Of a DNA stretch of 64,000 nt, positions 41,559 to 50,610 are shown one piece after another. Source of the DNA: Phycisphaerales bacterium (GTDB lineage: Bacteria > Planctomycetota > Phycisphaerae > UBA1845 > UTPLA1); contig JACKHI010000001.1 in assembly GCA_020639075.1 (NCBI GenBank), positions 4,960,001-5,024,000 on the forward strand. Direction: 5' to 3'. Numbering within the stretch: position 1 is the stretch's first letter; the number at the start of each line of letters is the position of its first letter. The notes under the pieces are model-generated. The model saw only the letters and a program-made list of their open reading frames with translations. It did no database searches and had not been told where the DNA came from. The position numbers were made by a program, and so were the translations under genes.

Positions 41559-43993
41559 TGTTTCTCATCCGGGAACAATCGATGAATCTGCGCAAGTCGG
41601 AAATTGAGAATGTTGCGGACGATCCGGTCCGTGGATTCGGCTTCGAACCCGACGCGCTGCCAGATCTGTTGCCGTTCAAATCCGGCGCTCAAGTCGAATG
41701 GGCAAGCAATGACGCCGACGCGATCGTCGACGACGCCGAGGAGAATCGGCGGCGCATCGCCTTGCTGAAGCAGTTGCGGTGAGAAACGCGTCGTGACGAG
41801 TTTTTTCAGCGGCTGACCTTCGGGGAAAGCGCCGGTTGCGAGTACGTCCGTTCCAGTAAGCAGGCGATTCTCGCCGAATCCCAGGAGCCGAATCAGTTTG
41901 ACGATCGCACGGTTGCCCGTCGCCGTACCATCCGCCGACTCAAGTAGCAGTAGGCCGCCGCCGTTCACATAGGCTTTCAGCGTTTCGATTTCCGCATCGG
42001 TCGGCTTGACCTTTCCGCGCGTCGTCATGTGGACGATGTCGTATTGGCTCAGATCATCGTCTCGTTTACCGCTTTCGTCACTGATGATCGTGATACCCGT
42101 TGCGCGCCGAATCCGCTCTGCTTGGCGTTCCCACATGCCGAGGTGTGCGTTCCAGTCGCCGCTATGCGCAAATCGCTTGACGCGAAGCTCCCCGCGATTC
42201 CGCTTTGCAGGCGGATCGGGTTCGTCCCGTCGCAGAACGCGCGGCAGCATTTCGTGCGCCGGTGCAGCATAAACGCGGAGGTTCGCCATGATTTCGAAGA
42301 TGTCCTTGAAATTCCGACGTTGCTGATGCCAGGCGCCCGCCAGATCCACAGGACAATAAACAACGAGCAGTCGAGGTCCATCGCAGATCGCTTCCAGCGG
42401 AATGCGCTTGCGACGGCCTTCGCGACCGTAGAGACATGTGTAGAGAGGATGGTCGTTGGAGAGCCGTTCGAATTTCCAACCTTCTCTCTCAAACATGGAC
42501 TCGAATATCGGTTTTGCGCTCTTTCCGAATCGGCGGCTCGCATGATCCGCGTGCAGCAGGATCAAGCCGCCGCCGTCAACGTATTTTCGCAGTCGCTCTT
42601 TCATGACGCCGGAGAGCGTGAGCGACGCGTGCCCGCTGATCAGAAGGAACGGCGCGTTCTGAAGCGTGTGCAGATCGGCGTCCGCCGGTACATATTGCCA
42701 TCGATAGAGACGCTCAAAGCTCCGCGAAAGGAAGATCGTCAGGCCGTGCAGATCGCGAAAGTAGAAGTTCCACGCGTCTTCCTCATCGTCGTGTTTCAGC
42801 TTCTGTATCAGGATCGGCGCCTGACCGTGAACGAGGAATATCAGCGTGAACGCATCCGCGATGACGTCATCGCCCCACTTCTGGCTGACGGCCGCGTTGG
42901 CGTATCCACGGAACCAGTCGAGTCCGCCGATTTCGGCGAGGCCGCTCGCGAGGCCGAGCCGTTCGATGCCGAACAGTTCGTAACGCTGATGCATCGAGAT
43001 GTCCGGCGGATTCGTCGTCAGGAAGCTGTTGCCGTCGTGAATGGCCTGGAAGATCTCGGCGACGCGTTTCCGTACTTTCTTATTGGGTTTGCAGCCCTCA
43101 TATCGCTGGTAGGCGTAATCGCCGCGCGCGTATAGTCGTTCGAGAACAATGTAGAGGCTGTTGCAACCGGCGACGGTCATTGACGAAGTCGCGCCGTCGC
43201 CGCCGGCGATGTAGGCCCATCCGCCGCTCGCCGCTCGACCGTTCATCCAGTAGCGTTCGATTTTCTGCCAGGTCTCACGCGCGACTTCGCCGCCGTTGAG
43301 ATCACCGAGCCAGAGCCCCAGGTTGGCGAACTGTGTGTTCGACGCATCCCCGCTGCCTTCGTTGACAGTGATACCGTGTCCGTAGTCGAACGCGCCGTCG
43401 GGTTTGATTTCCGACTGGAGCCACTGAACATCTTTGTACAGCAGCCGTTTGAATCGAACGCGTTGTTCGCTGGTGATGCGCGGCGCATTGAGGAGTTTGG
43501 CCCACACGCTCGCGCGGAGGCTTCGAACATACGTCCCCGCTTCCGGCAGCGAATGCTCGGCCAGCGCGTCGATCATCATGGACAGACGCTCGTTGCTTAA
43601 TTCCACTTCGGCGCTTAGCAGGGCGAGGGCCGCCAGCGCCGTCGGACCGCCATGGTGGGTACTCGGCATTTCCTGTTCGACGAATCCGCGCTTGAGCCAC
43701 GAGCGAATGTTCCCGCGCGGTATCACGATGACTTCGCCGCCGTTCGTCTCAAGCTCGACATTGCCGCCGCGCTGGCGGATGACCACACCGGATTCCGTGC
43801 GGACGTGGCCCGACGTGCCGGCCACCCACGTAATCTCGTCTCTCGTACGAACCTTGCCGAGCAAGGCGGCTTTGCCTCGCTCGATCGCCCGATCGATCGC
43901 CGCGGTATCGACCTCGGCGCGAGATTGTCTCGGGACGACGATCTGCAACAGGCACATCATCATCGTCGCGAGCGCCAATCCACGCCGGCGCAT
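41555..43993 (-). CDS. Exported DUF4159 protein with terpenoid-cyclase-like repeats
   Basis: 812 residues from the ATG at 43993, which opens a signal peptide (MRRRGLALATMMMCLLQIVV); longer starts at 44050 and 44170 are possible. After the signal the chain has alpha/alpha-barrel-like repeats (about 95-350), including GPTALAALALLSAE, GYGH-like FDYGHGITVN and a Trp/Gly-rich GGWAYIAGG, as in squalene/prenyltransferase repeats. The C-terminal 420 residues hold two DUF4159-like modules (FLLISGHASLTLSGVMKERL, YVDGGGLILLHADHASR and a second copy near VNGGGLLLLESADG), which resemble a glutamine-amidotransferase/ThuA-like fold. The function of DUF4159 is not established. It is coupled to the GT9 gene. 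Confidence 0.82.
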   Translation of the reverse strand: MRRRGLALATMMMCLLQIVVPRQSRAEVDTAAIDRAIERGKAALLGKVRTRDEITWVAGTSGHVRTESGVVIRQRGGNVELETNGGEVIVIPRGNIRSWLKRGFVEQEMPSTHHGGPTALAALALLSAEVELSNERLSMMIDALAEHSLPEAGTYVRSLRASVWAKLLNAPRITSEQRVRFKRLLYKDVQWLQSEIKPDGAFDYGHGITVNEGSGDASNTQFANLGLWLGDLNGGEVARETWQKIERYWMNGRAASGGWAYIAGGDGATSSMTVAGCNSLYIVLERLYARGDYAYQRYEGCKPNKKVRKRVAEIFQAIHDGNSFLTTNPPDISMHQRYELFGIERLGLASGLAEIGGLDWFRGYANAAVSQKWGDDVIADAFTLIFLVHGQAPILIQKLKHDDEEDAWNFYFRDLHGLTIFLSRSFERLYRWQYVPADADLHTLQNAPFLLISGHASLTLSGVMKERLRKYVDGGGLILLHADHASRRFGKSAKPIFESMFEREGWKFERLSNDHPLYTCLYGREGRRKRIPLEAICDGPRLLVVYCPVDLAGAWHQQRRNFKDIFEIMANLRVYAAPAHEMLPRVLRRDEPDPPAKRNRGELRVKRFAHSGDWNAHLGMWERQAERIRRATGITIISDESGKRDDDLSQYDIVHMTTRGKVKPTDAEIETLKAYVNGGGLLLLESADGTATGNRAIVKLIRLLGFGENRLLTGTDVLATGAFPEGQPLKKLVTTRFSPQLLQQGDAPPILLGVVDDRVGVIACPFDLSAGFERQQIWQRVGFEAESTDRIVRNILNFRLAQIHRLFPDEKQ

Positions 43994-44206
43994 TTCACGA
44001 TCGCGCTTCGCGCTCGTCGCATCGAATTGTCGCGCGCGTAAGCTTCGCATGAGCCAGGTGGGTGCGGATGCCGTGGGGCCCTCATTGAGGCGATGCGAAT
44101 CGCCTCGTGTCGACGTTACCAATCTTAGCCGCCGCTCTGCCGGTTTCTTCCCATGCCGATGCGATTGCACACGAATCCGTCGTAATCGGGATTCGGCAAC
44201 TTCAGT

Positions 44207-45388
44207 CTACGCGTTGGCTGCGGCTTGGGATTTTGCCAGTTCGTTCAGGGCGGCGACGCATCTGTCGATGTCGGTCGGCGTGTTGAGCGCGCCAAAGCTG
44301 AGGCGCGTCGTGCCGCCGCATTGGTCCGTGCCAATGGTCTTGTGCGCGAACGGAGCGCAGTGAATCCCCGGGCGCGTCAGAATGCCGAACTCGGATTCCA
44401 GGATGGCCGCCAACTCGGCGGCTTCCAGCCCTTCGACGGCGACGCTGAACACGGCGACGCGCTGTGCTACGTCATTCGGACCGAAGACCTTCAGCCCGCT
44501 GATCGATGCCGTCGCGTCGAGGAAACGCTCTGACAAGGCTCGATCGTGCGCCGTGAGGGCGTCGATCCCTTTCGATTCGATCCATTTCAGCGCCGCGACA
44601 AGCCCCGCAATCCCGATGGCATTGTGGCTGCCCGGTTCAAATCGATCCGGCATGAACTCAGGTTGCTCCGGCTGTTCGCTGATCGAGCCCGTTCCGCCCT
44701 GCAACAGCGGTCGAAGATCCGATTCAAGCCCCGGCCGAATGTACAATGCGCCCGTACCCAAAGGACCCATCAGCGCTTTGTGTCCCGGAAATGCAAGCAG
44801 GTCGACGTGCGCTGCGAGCACGTCGATCGGCATGTGACCGATTGTTTGCGCGGCATCGACGAGAAACGCGGCGCCGTGCGATTTGCAGATATCGCCGATT
44901 GCATCGATCCGTTGGACGGTGCCCGTGACGTTGCTGCCGTGATTCACGCAGACGAGTCGCGTGTCGGGCTGCAACGCTCTTCGAATCGCGCCGGGATCGA
45001 CGATGCCTGTCCTCGAGTCGGCGGCGACCCATGTGACGCGGATGCGATTTTCGGCGAGCAGCAGATGGAGCGGTCGCAGCACGGAGTTGTGTTCCATCAT
45101 CGTCGCAACGACATGATCGCCGTCGCGCAGGATGCCATGGATCGCGAGATTGAGCGCCATCGAACAGTTGTGCGTGTAGACGATCGCATCGGGCGACGGC
45201 GTATTGATAAGCCGGGCGAGCAGGCGACGCCCTTCGGTCAGCAGTTCGCCCGCGTCGATGGCTTCGCGATAGGCGCCCCGACCGGCCGACGCGCCGAGAT
45301 GCGCGGCGTAGTTCTGCATCGCCGTCATGACTTCGGGCGGCTTGGGGAAACTCGTGGCCGCGTTGTCAGCGTAGATTCGATCGGTCAT
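44207..45388 (-). CDS. Class V aminotransferase, cysteine desulfurase family
   Basis: 393 residues. Fold-type I PLP enzyme of the NifS/SufS group: YADNAATSFPKPPEV at the N terminus, VNHGSNVTGTVQ, FLVDAAQTIGHMPID (PLP-ring Asp), and the Schiff-base lysine K204 in LLAFPGHKALMGPLGTGAL. The C-terminal GIHCAPFAHKTIGT gives the cysteine expected to carry persulfide in the EF2568-type branch. Such enzymes take sulfur from cysteine, or work on selenocysteine or related substrates. No suf/isc genes adjoin it. It is divergent from the Tag-family gene. Confidence 0.93.
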   Translation of the reverse strand: MTDRIYADNAATSFPKPPEVMTAMQNYAAHLGASAGRGAYREAIDAGELLTEGRRLLARLINTPSPDAIVYTHNCSMALNLAIHGILRDGDHVVATMMEHNSVLRPLHLLLAENRIRVTWVAADSRTGIVDPGAIRRALQPDTRLVCVNHGSNVTGTVQRIDAIGDICKSHGAAFLVDAAQTIGHMPIDVLAAHVDLLAFPGHKALMGPLGTGALYIRPGLESDLRPLLQGGTGSISEQPEQPEFMPDRFEPGSHNAIGIAGLVAALKWIESKGIDALTAHDRALSERFLDATASISGLKVFGPNDVAQRVAVFSVAVEGLEAAELAAILESEFGILTRPGIHCAPFAHKTIGTDQCGGTTRLSFGALNTPTDIDRCVAALNELAKSQAAANA

Positions 45389-45457
45389 TTCGAATGGGCT
45401 CGTCGGGTCGGCGTTTGTCGGTCCGCAGCGCGGCGGTGGTCAGTGATACGGGGACGG

Positions 45458-45488
45458 TTGACAATTCTCTGTCGCTTGCGGGTATTCT
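45458..45488 (+). promoter_or_regulatory. Predicted promoter for the Tag-family gene
   Basis: A perfect TTGACA at 45458-45463 and TATTCT at 45483-45488 with a long 19-base spacer. The start codon lies at 45555 with GGGAGGG seven bases upstream. Confidence 0.45.
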
Positions 45489-45554
45489 ACGCCCAAAGGC
45501 GGCGGATTTCACTTCGCGAGGGATTCGCGTGGGGCGACGCCGGGAGGGCCCGCA

Positions 45555-46094
45555 ATGGCTGCGAGAAAACACGAACCGAAGGATGGAAAACCGCGTTGCG
45601 CGTGGGCCTCGAAGGACGCGCTTCAGGCTGCCTACCACGATCGGGAGTGGGGCCGTCCGATCCGCACGGATGCAGGCCATCTGCGGCGGATCGCGCAGGA
45701 GATATTTCAGTGCGGCCTCTCGTGGCACATAGTGCTCGTCAAAACACCGGCGCTGAAGGACGTTTTCTACGACTTCGACGTCGACCGAGTCTCCCAAATG
45801 AAGTCGAGTGATGTCGATCGGCTGATGAAGGACGAGAGAATCATCCGCAACCGCCGGAAGATCGAGGCGACGATCCACAACGCGAATGTGTTTCGCGAGA
45901 TCGCCGACGAGCACGGAACGTATTGCAAATGGTTCAATCGCCTGCCGGCCGCGACGCCGACGGAGATTGCGGCGTTGTATCCGTTGTTCAAGAAGACGTT
46001 CAAGTTCATGGGACCGGAGACGACGAAGTGTTACCTCATGGGGGCGGGAAAAATTCCGCGGGCGCACGAGCCGGGGTGCTGGATGGCGACGTGA
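45555..46094 (+). CDS. DNA-3-methyladenine glycosylase I family (divergent Tag)
   Basis: 179 residues. Tag removes 3-methyladenine from alkylated DNA. The zinc-snap residues are visible: Cys in PRCAWAS, His in YHDREWGRP, and the C-terminal HxxxC in AHEPGCW. EIFQCGLSWHIVLVKTPAL matches the catalytic-pocket helix (usual EFQAGLSW). The C-terminal part (FKFMGPETTKCYLMGAGKIP) departs from the usual GPTxxYAFMQAxG pattern, so specificity may differ. GGGAGGG precedes the ATG. It is transcribed alone. Confidence 0.88.
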   Translation: MAARKHEPKDGKPRCAWASKDALQAAYHDREWGRPIRTDAGHLRRIAQEIFQCGLSWHIVLVKTPALKDVFYDFDVDRVSQMKSSDVDRLMKDERIIRNRRKIEATIHNANVFREIADEHGTYCKWFNRLPAATPTEIAALYPLFKKTFKFMGPETTKCYLMGAGKIPRAHEPGCWMAT

Positions 46095-46444
46095 TTGCGC
46101 GTGACGCGAGAGCATTTCACAACCTTCGTCAAAACAACCGTTGCTGCAAAAAATGCCGAATTTCGCGCCGAAAACTCATGTTCCACCCTTGCATTGTCCG
46201 ATGAGACATCCAATACTTACTCAATAGAAGAGCCCGACAGGGTTAAATTCGGGCTCTCCGGGGCCGCCTTATCACATAGGTCCCACCTATCAAGTCGCCG
46301 ATTAAGCGAACGAAGGAGCGTTGGTAACGAGCCGGACCAGGATGGTCGTAGTCGATGCCAGGGGGGTGTCGAGCGTTTTCGGACCTTGTAATCACCTGAC
46401 GAGGATTGTTCAGGATGTCCGGCCGTATCGGAGAAAGTTCTATC
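46095..46444. other. Intergenic region with a hairpin
   Basis: 350 bases. An eight-base perfect stem, AGAGCCCG (46229-46236) with CGGGCTCT (46250-46257), has no adjacent T-run. No gene is credible here; reading frames on both strands lack ribosome sites and family resemblance. Confidence 0.45.
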
Positions 46445-46633
46445 ATGGACGAAAAATCGAGACACGAGATTGTTCTTCGCGCGAAGATCAGCTACACGGA
46501 ACAGAAGACCAACATGTCGATGAAGGCGTGGGTCAATCGGGAGCTGGCCGAACTCGGCATGGATCCGATCAGCGACCACGAAGGACAGACTTACAACCTG
46601 ACCGATCTTCCGCGAATCTTCCAGGACGTCTAA
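46445..46633 (+). CDS. Small hypothetical protein
   Basis: 62 residues (MDEKSRHEIVLRAKISYTEQ onward, ending LPRIFQDV), charged, helical in the first half, with no hydrophobic segment. GGAGA lies about ten bases before the ATG. Composition is protein-like (normal Lys/Glu/Ile content), unlike the Arg-rich shadow frames around it. Family unknown. It lies between the Tag gene and a convergent lipoprotein gene. Confidence 0.5.
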   Translation: MDEKSRHEIVLRAKISYTEQKTNMSMKAWVNRELAELGMDPISDHEGQTYNLTDLPRIFQDV

Positions 46634-46756
46634 ATCGCCGGGCCGGCGTCGTTGCGTTGCTGATTCAACGCGCTCTTCTTTCACATTGCCGACTTGGATT
46701 GTACCCGGCGACTCCGGCGAAGGTGATCGCTGCGCGCCTGCACTGGGCATACGCGA

Positions 46757-47470
46757 TCAGCGTTCCGCGGGGGCGTATTCAAAAAACATCTCGAAGCGGA
46801 CATCGCCGACATCAAGACGGGATGCACCGCGAGGAACGTCGACGCGGATTCCATTCGATTGCGCTTGCGCCGTGCTGATGGACATCGTGTATTCGCCGGG
46901 CGGCACCAGGAACGAGAACTGGCCGTCGGCCGTCTGGTACTTGATGTACCTGGAAGTCAACGTCGTTCCCGGATTCAGCTTGACCAGGACCAGGCGGTCA
47001 TCCGTATCCCGACTTCCAAGGTTTGCGTCGCTGACGCGGCCGGTTACGCGGCAGGCCGCGTTCAGCGTCAGGCGGTGCGTTTCCTCAAGGGCGTCGTACC
47101 TCAGAATCGGTTTGAGCGCAGCAAGTTGCCTCGGCACATCAATCGCATAGAGCATTGTCGGCAGCATGCATTCGCGCCAGCGATCGCGCCGACAATCGCC
47201 GTTCTCGTCGGTTCGCCACGTTCTTTCGTGCAACACGGATTCGCCGGTGGACGGGTCCACTATCCACAGCATGGCCCCGAATCCGATCGGCAGGTTCGCT
47301 GCGGGGGCGCCGTCAGGGTATTGAACGTGCACGTCAATTGGGCCTTCGTAGCAACTCGAAGTTGCATTCGATTCGCCATGTGGATGAATGCAGCCGACGG
47401 AGGCGACGAATGACATCGCAATCATCCACGCGTTGCGCTTCAATTGCTTTGACAACCCACGGCTGCCCAT
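46757..47470 (-). CDS. Putative lipoprotein with carboxypeptidase-regulatory-like domains
   Basis: 237 residues from the ATG at 47470; 47485 is also possible. The N terminus carries a type II signal (AWMIAMSFVASVGC) with lipobox ASVGC. The mature chain shows two beta-sandwich modules. The first (VHVQYPDGAPAANLPIGFGA) and the second (LNAACRVTGRVSDANLGSRD, then FSFLVPPGEYTMSIS) resemble CarboxypepD_reg or transthyretin-like domains, whose GEY end strand is recognisable. This would be a surface lipoprotein with a binding or structural role. It lies 39 bases downstream of the P5C dehydrogenase gene on the same strand. Confidence 0.78.
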   Translation of the reverse strand: MGSRGLSKQLKRNAWMIAMSFVASVGCIHPHGESNATSSCYEGPIDVHVQYPDGAPAANLPIGFGAMLWIVDPSTGESVLHERTWRTDENGDCRRDRWRECMLPTMLYAIDVPRQLAALKPILRYDALEETHRLTLNAACRVTGRVSDANLGSRDTDDRLVLVKLNPGTTLTSRYIKYQTADGQFSFLVPPGEYTMSISTAQAQSNGIRVDVPRGASRLDVGDVRFEMFFEYAPAER

Positions 47471-47509
47471 TCGGCCGGCCCTCACGCCTGATAAGTCTCT
47501 TACATCCGA

Positions 47510-49060
47510 TTACCAGCGTTCCGTGATGCTCTTGCCCTGCATGAACAGCATGAGGTAGTCGCGACCCCCGGCTTTGCTGTCGGTGCCCGACATGTTGAAT
47601 CCGCCGAAGGGCTGGACGTCGACGAGGGCGCCTGTGCACTTGCGGTTGAAGTAGAGATTGCCCACGTGGAATTCGTGGCGGGCGCGCTCGAGTTCGAGGC
47701 GATCGTTGGAGTAGATCGCGCCGGTCAGACCGTACTCGGTGTTGTTGGCGATTTCGAGGAGTTCATCGATGCCCTTGCCCGTGATCACGGCGAGGATCGG
47801 GCCAAAGATCTCCTCCTGAGCGAGGCGCGCGTTGGGTTTGATGCCGTCGAAGATCGTCGGCGGGATGAAGAAGCCGCCTGTCGGGACTTTCGTACCGCCG
47901 AGCGCCATCGTGCCTTCCTTCTTGCCGATTTCGATGTAGCTGTTGATCTTGTCGTAAGCGCTCTTGTCGATGACGGCGCCCATGCAGACGTTGTCGGGGC
48001 TCGTCGGATTACCGACGGTCAGTTTCTTCGCATGCTCGACGACTTTCTTCAGGAGTTCGTCGTGGATGCTTGCGTCACAGACGAGTCGGCTGCAGGCGGA
48101 GCACTTCTGCCCCTGGAAGCCGAATGCGGCGGCGACGATCTGTTGGGCGGCATCGTCGATGTCGCCGTTTTCCGTCACGATCATGCAGTCCTTGCCGCCC
48201 ATCTCGAGGATCGTTCGCTTGAGCCAGATCTGTCCCTTCTGCACTTTGGCGGCCTTCTGGAAAATGCTCTCACCGACGTCGCGCGAGCCGGTAAAGGCGA
48301 TGAATCGCGTGCGCGGATGTTCGACGATCGTGTCGCCGATTTCGGCGCCGCTGCCGGGGCAGAAGTTCAGAACGCCGGGCGGCAGCATGCACTCTTCCAT
48401 GACTTCGACGAACTTGGCGGCGATGACGGGGGCCGTGCTCGCGGGTTTCAAAACGACAGTGTTGCCCGTCACGATCGCGGCGGTCGTCATACCGGCCATG
48501 ATGGCGAGCGGAAAGTTCCACGGCGGGATGATGGCGCCGACGCCAAGGGGGATGTAGCGAAGTTCGTTTTCCTCGCCCTCGAACGGCGTGACGGCCTGGG
48601 CGCCGCCGAGGCGCATCATTTCGCGGCCGTAGAACTCCAGGAAGTCGATGGCTTCGCAGGTATCGGCGTAGGCTTCGAGCCAGGGCTTGGACTCTTCAAA
48701 GACCATCCAGGCGGAGAATTCATAGACACGACGACGCAGGATGGCGGCGGCCTTGATCAGATAGCGGGCGCGGACGTCGGGGTCAACGCGCGACCAGCTT
48801 CGAAAGGCGATGTCAGCGGCTGCCACGGCCTGCTGGGCCTGGTCGCTGTTGGCCTTGCCGACGTAGCCGACGATCTGGTCGTTCTTCGCTGGATTGATGG
48901 AGGCGATCTTGTTTTCCGTCTCGATCTTCTGGGCGCCGATGCGGAGCGGGTAGGACTTGCCGAGTTGGGATTCGACGTACTTGAGGGCCTCGAGCATTTT
49001 CTTGCGAGGTTCGGCGTCGGCGAAGTTCACGTAGGACTCGGGGCGATAGGGCGTCAACAT
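47510..49060 (-). CDS. L-glutamate gamma-semialdehyde (P5C) dehydrogenase
   Basis: 516 residues. It oxidises P5C/glutamate semialdehyde to glutamate with NAD+, the second step of proline degradation. N-terminal features (YVNFADAEPRKKMLEALKYV, YPLRIGAQKIET) are those of RocA/PruA rather than general aldehyde dehydrogenases. The NAD-binding region has PPWNFPLAIMAGMTTAAI and FTGSRDVGESIF. The catalytic pair is Glu in LEMGGKDCMIV and Cys in GQKCSACSRLV. IFGPILAVI and FNMSGTDSKAGG complete the family pattern. No proline dehydrogenase gene is in the window. The upstream region has five phased GCAAA units and a TTTGCAC motif shared with the PHA locus. Confidence 0.95.
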   Translation of the reverse strand: MLTPYRPESYVNFADAEPRKKMLEALKYVESQLGKSYPLRIGAQKIETENKIASINPAKNDQIVGYVGKANSDQAQQAVAAADIAFRSWSRVDPDVRARYLIKAAAILRRRVYEFSAWMVFEESKPWLEAYADTCEAIDFLEFYGREMMRLGGAQAVTPFEGEENELRYIPLGVGAIIPPWNFPLAIMAGMTTAAIVTGNTVVLKPASTAPVIAAKFVEVMEECMLPPGVLNFCPGSGAEIGDTIVEHPRTRFIAFTGSRDVGESIFQKAAKVQKGQIWLKRTILEMGGKDCMIVTENGDIDDAAQQIVAAAFGFQGQKCSACSRLVCDASIHDELLKKVVEHAKKLTVGNPTSPDNVCMGAVIDKSAYDKINSYIEIGKKEGTMALGGTKVPTGGFFIPPTIFDGIKPNARLAQEEIFGPILAVITGKGIDELLEIANNTEYGLTGAIYSNDRLELERARHEFHVGNLYFNRKCTGALVDVQPFGGFNMSGTDSKAGGRDYLMLFMQGKSITERW

Positions 49061-49383
49061 GGGGGCTGCTCCGTGATGTCGTATCTGGCGTTATCTCGTC
49101 AACCGGGCGGGGCCTGGGGCCGCCGATCATTTTTTTCTTACTTGCATAGTTTATATCCGAATATGCGGTTCGGCGAGGCGGCCGGACGGCGGGCGGGCAA
49201 ATCGTTTTTTCCTGCAAACTGTCGCAAACTGCCGCAAACGCCCGCAAATTCGTGCAAAGAGAGGGGGGCGTTTTGTTGGTCGAGTTTGCGGGGGCGATGG
49301 TGGTCATGCTGATCTTGTGTCTTGTCCTGTGTTCCGTTTCGGTTGACGTGGTTGTTGAGTAGGGTGGGGGTTCGTTGATTGTT
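49061..49383. other. Upstream region of P5C dehydrogenase with 10-base phased repeats
   Basis: Contains five units of exactly ten bases, each beginning GCAAA, at 49214, 49224, 49234, 49244 and 49254. Read on the minus strand the last two give TTTGCACGAATTTGC (49244-49258). TATAAA on the minus strand near 49148-49155 could be a -10 element. No gene is present. Confidence 0.6.
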
Positions 49384-49513
49384 TGTAACGCACTTTCAGT
49401 GCTTGATGGGGGGGCGTTGAGGACCCGGGGTTGCGCTTGACCGCTTCGCGGTCTGTGCTGACCCCGGGCTTGCTTGTTTCACGCTTTCAGCGTGGGGCGT
49501 TGGTCTGGGTTGT
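49384..49513. repeat. 130-base repeat, left copy, made of nested palindromes
   Basis: Runs from TGTAACGCACTTTCAGTGCT to GGTCTGGGTTGT and recurs almost identically at 50611-50741. Inside are CACTTTCAGTG, a two-level hairpin (CCCGGGGT at 49424-49431 with ACCCCGGG at 49461-49468, enclosing GACCGC/GCGGTC), and CACGCTTTCAGCGTG. Confidence 0.85.
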
Positions 49514-49548
49514 GGGGGCGTGATTGGGTTGGGGCTTGCACGGCTTCT

Positions 49549-49671
49549 GCATGCCGACGTTGGGCGTCGGCATGGCACCCGGCGTGGGGCGTTGGTCTGG
49601 GTTGTCGTGACGTTGTTGGGTTGGGGTTTGCGCGACTTCCGCATGCCGACGTTGGGCGTCGGCATGGCACG
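49549..49671. repeat. Two copies of the GCATGCCGACG palindrome
   Basis: GCATGCCGACG, TTGGG, CGTCGGCATGGC occurs at 49549-49577 and 49641-49669, the first followed by ACCC. Both lie in the same orientation between the left 130-base repeat and the PEP-CTERM gene. Confidence 0.9.
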
Positions 49672-49729
49672 TGGCAACGATGGACCTTCGCGCATGCGGC
49701 GCGTGAACGGTCGGTAGGGCTGACCTGCG

Positions 49730-50458
49730 TCAACGGAGTGACTGAGCGCGACGTCTCTTTCGCAGGGGTGGTGCAACCACGAAGAGCAACGCGAGGGTAG
49801 CGGGTTCGGGGACTGGCACGATCGTGGCGTGCACGTAACCGTTTCCCATCGACAGGTTTGTCGGGCTTCCGCCATAGGAATAGAGCGCGAGGCGGTAACC
49901 GAAATTGTAGAACTCGTCCGCGAGAACGGGAATCGACGCGTGAATCGTGAATGTGCCGTTCGGGGAACTTCCGCCGATGGGTATGGCGGCCCACGATTGG
50001 GAGAAGAGCGAACTCGGGGGGGCAGGGCCGCCGCCAATATTCACTTTCAATTCGGATTCGCGGTCACCGCTTCCGAGCGCATAGTTGAATTCGGCGTCGA
50101 TCGTGATGATTGAATCGACGGCCGGTATGAAGAGCACAGAGCCCGAAGATCGCGAGAAGCCCTGCAAACTACCAGATCCTTGGTCTGCGTATTCACCCGT
50201 GAGGAAGAAATCGAAGAAACCCGCCGCATCCCAGCTTGCGTTGATGGTGGACGAGGCCGTCGAGTTGCCAAGGCTGGCGAAGTATGTGTGTTGAAGTGGG
50301 TTGGTGACCATGGTTTGGACACGGCCGTCATTGCCGTTGCCGAATCGAACGTCAGTCCGAAGCGTCCATTCGAGCAGGTCGATCTCGGCGGGTTTCGCAG
50401 ACGACGATTGCGTCGCGATCAGCATCAACCCTGCAATCAGTTGTTTCCTCAGTTGCAT
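49730..50458 (-). CDS. PEP-CTERM sorting domain protein
   Basis: 242 residues. GAGGCGG precedes the ATG. A signal peptide covers about 1-22 (LRKQLIAGLMLIATQSSSA). The mature part is beta-rich, Ser/Gly/Asn-rich, with no cysteine or catalytic motif. The C terminus VPVPEPATLALLFVV, a hydrophobic stretch and KRRRAQS form the exosortase sorting signal. The protein is presumably delivered to the cell surface or exopolysaccharide. The gene is enclosed by two nearly identical 130-base repeats and several palindromes, so it could have moved or duplicated with them (inference). Confidence 0.88.
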   Translation of the reverse strand: MQLRKQLIAGLMLIATQSSSAKPAEIDLLEWTLRTDVRFGNGNDGRVQTMVTNPLQHTYFASLGNSTASSTINASWDAAGFFDFFLTGEYADQGSGSLQGFSRSSGSVLFIPAVDSIITIDAEFNYALGSGDRESELKVNIGGGPAPPSSLFSQSWAAIPIGGSSPNGTFTIHASIPVLADEFYNFGYRLALYSYGGSPTNLSMGNGYVHATIVPVPEPATLALLFVVAPPLRKRRRAQSLR

Positions 50459-50610
50459 CGATCCGCCTCAATTCTCTCGTTGGCCCGGTGGGTGGAGTTG
50501 CATCCTCTCACAAGAGTGTATGGCGAATGAGGGCGTGAATGGAATGGCGGATTGTCGGAATCCGGCGTTGTGTGTGGTGAATCCGGATGGTTCGTGGGGT
50601 TGGTTGGGCT

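Noticed and set aside
46217..46750. 177-codon minus-strand frame opposite the small protein at 46445
   Set aside because: It crosses a hairpin and a promoter-like gap and has mixed composition; the plus-strand small protein has better start signals, though neither is certain.
47666..49312. A 548-codon plus-strand frame opposite P5C dehydrogenase
   Set aside because: Antisense shadow; the minus-strand gene has all catalytic motifs.
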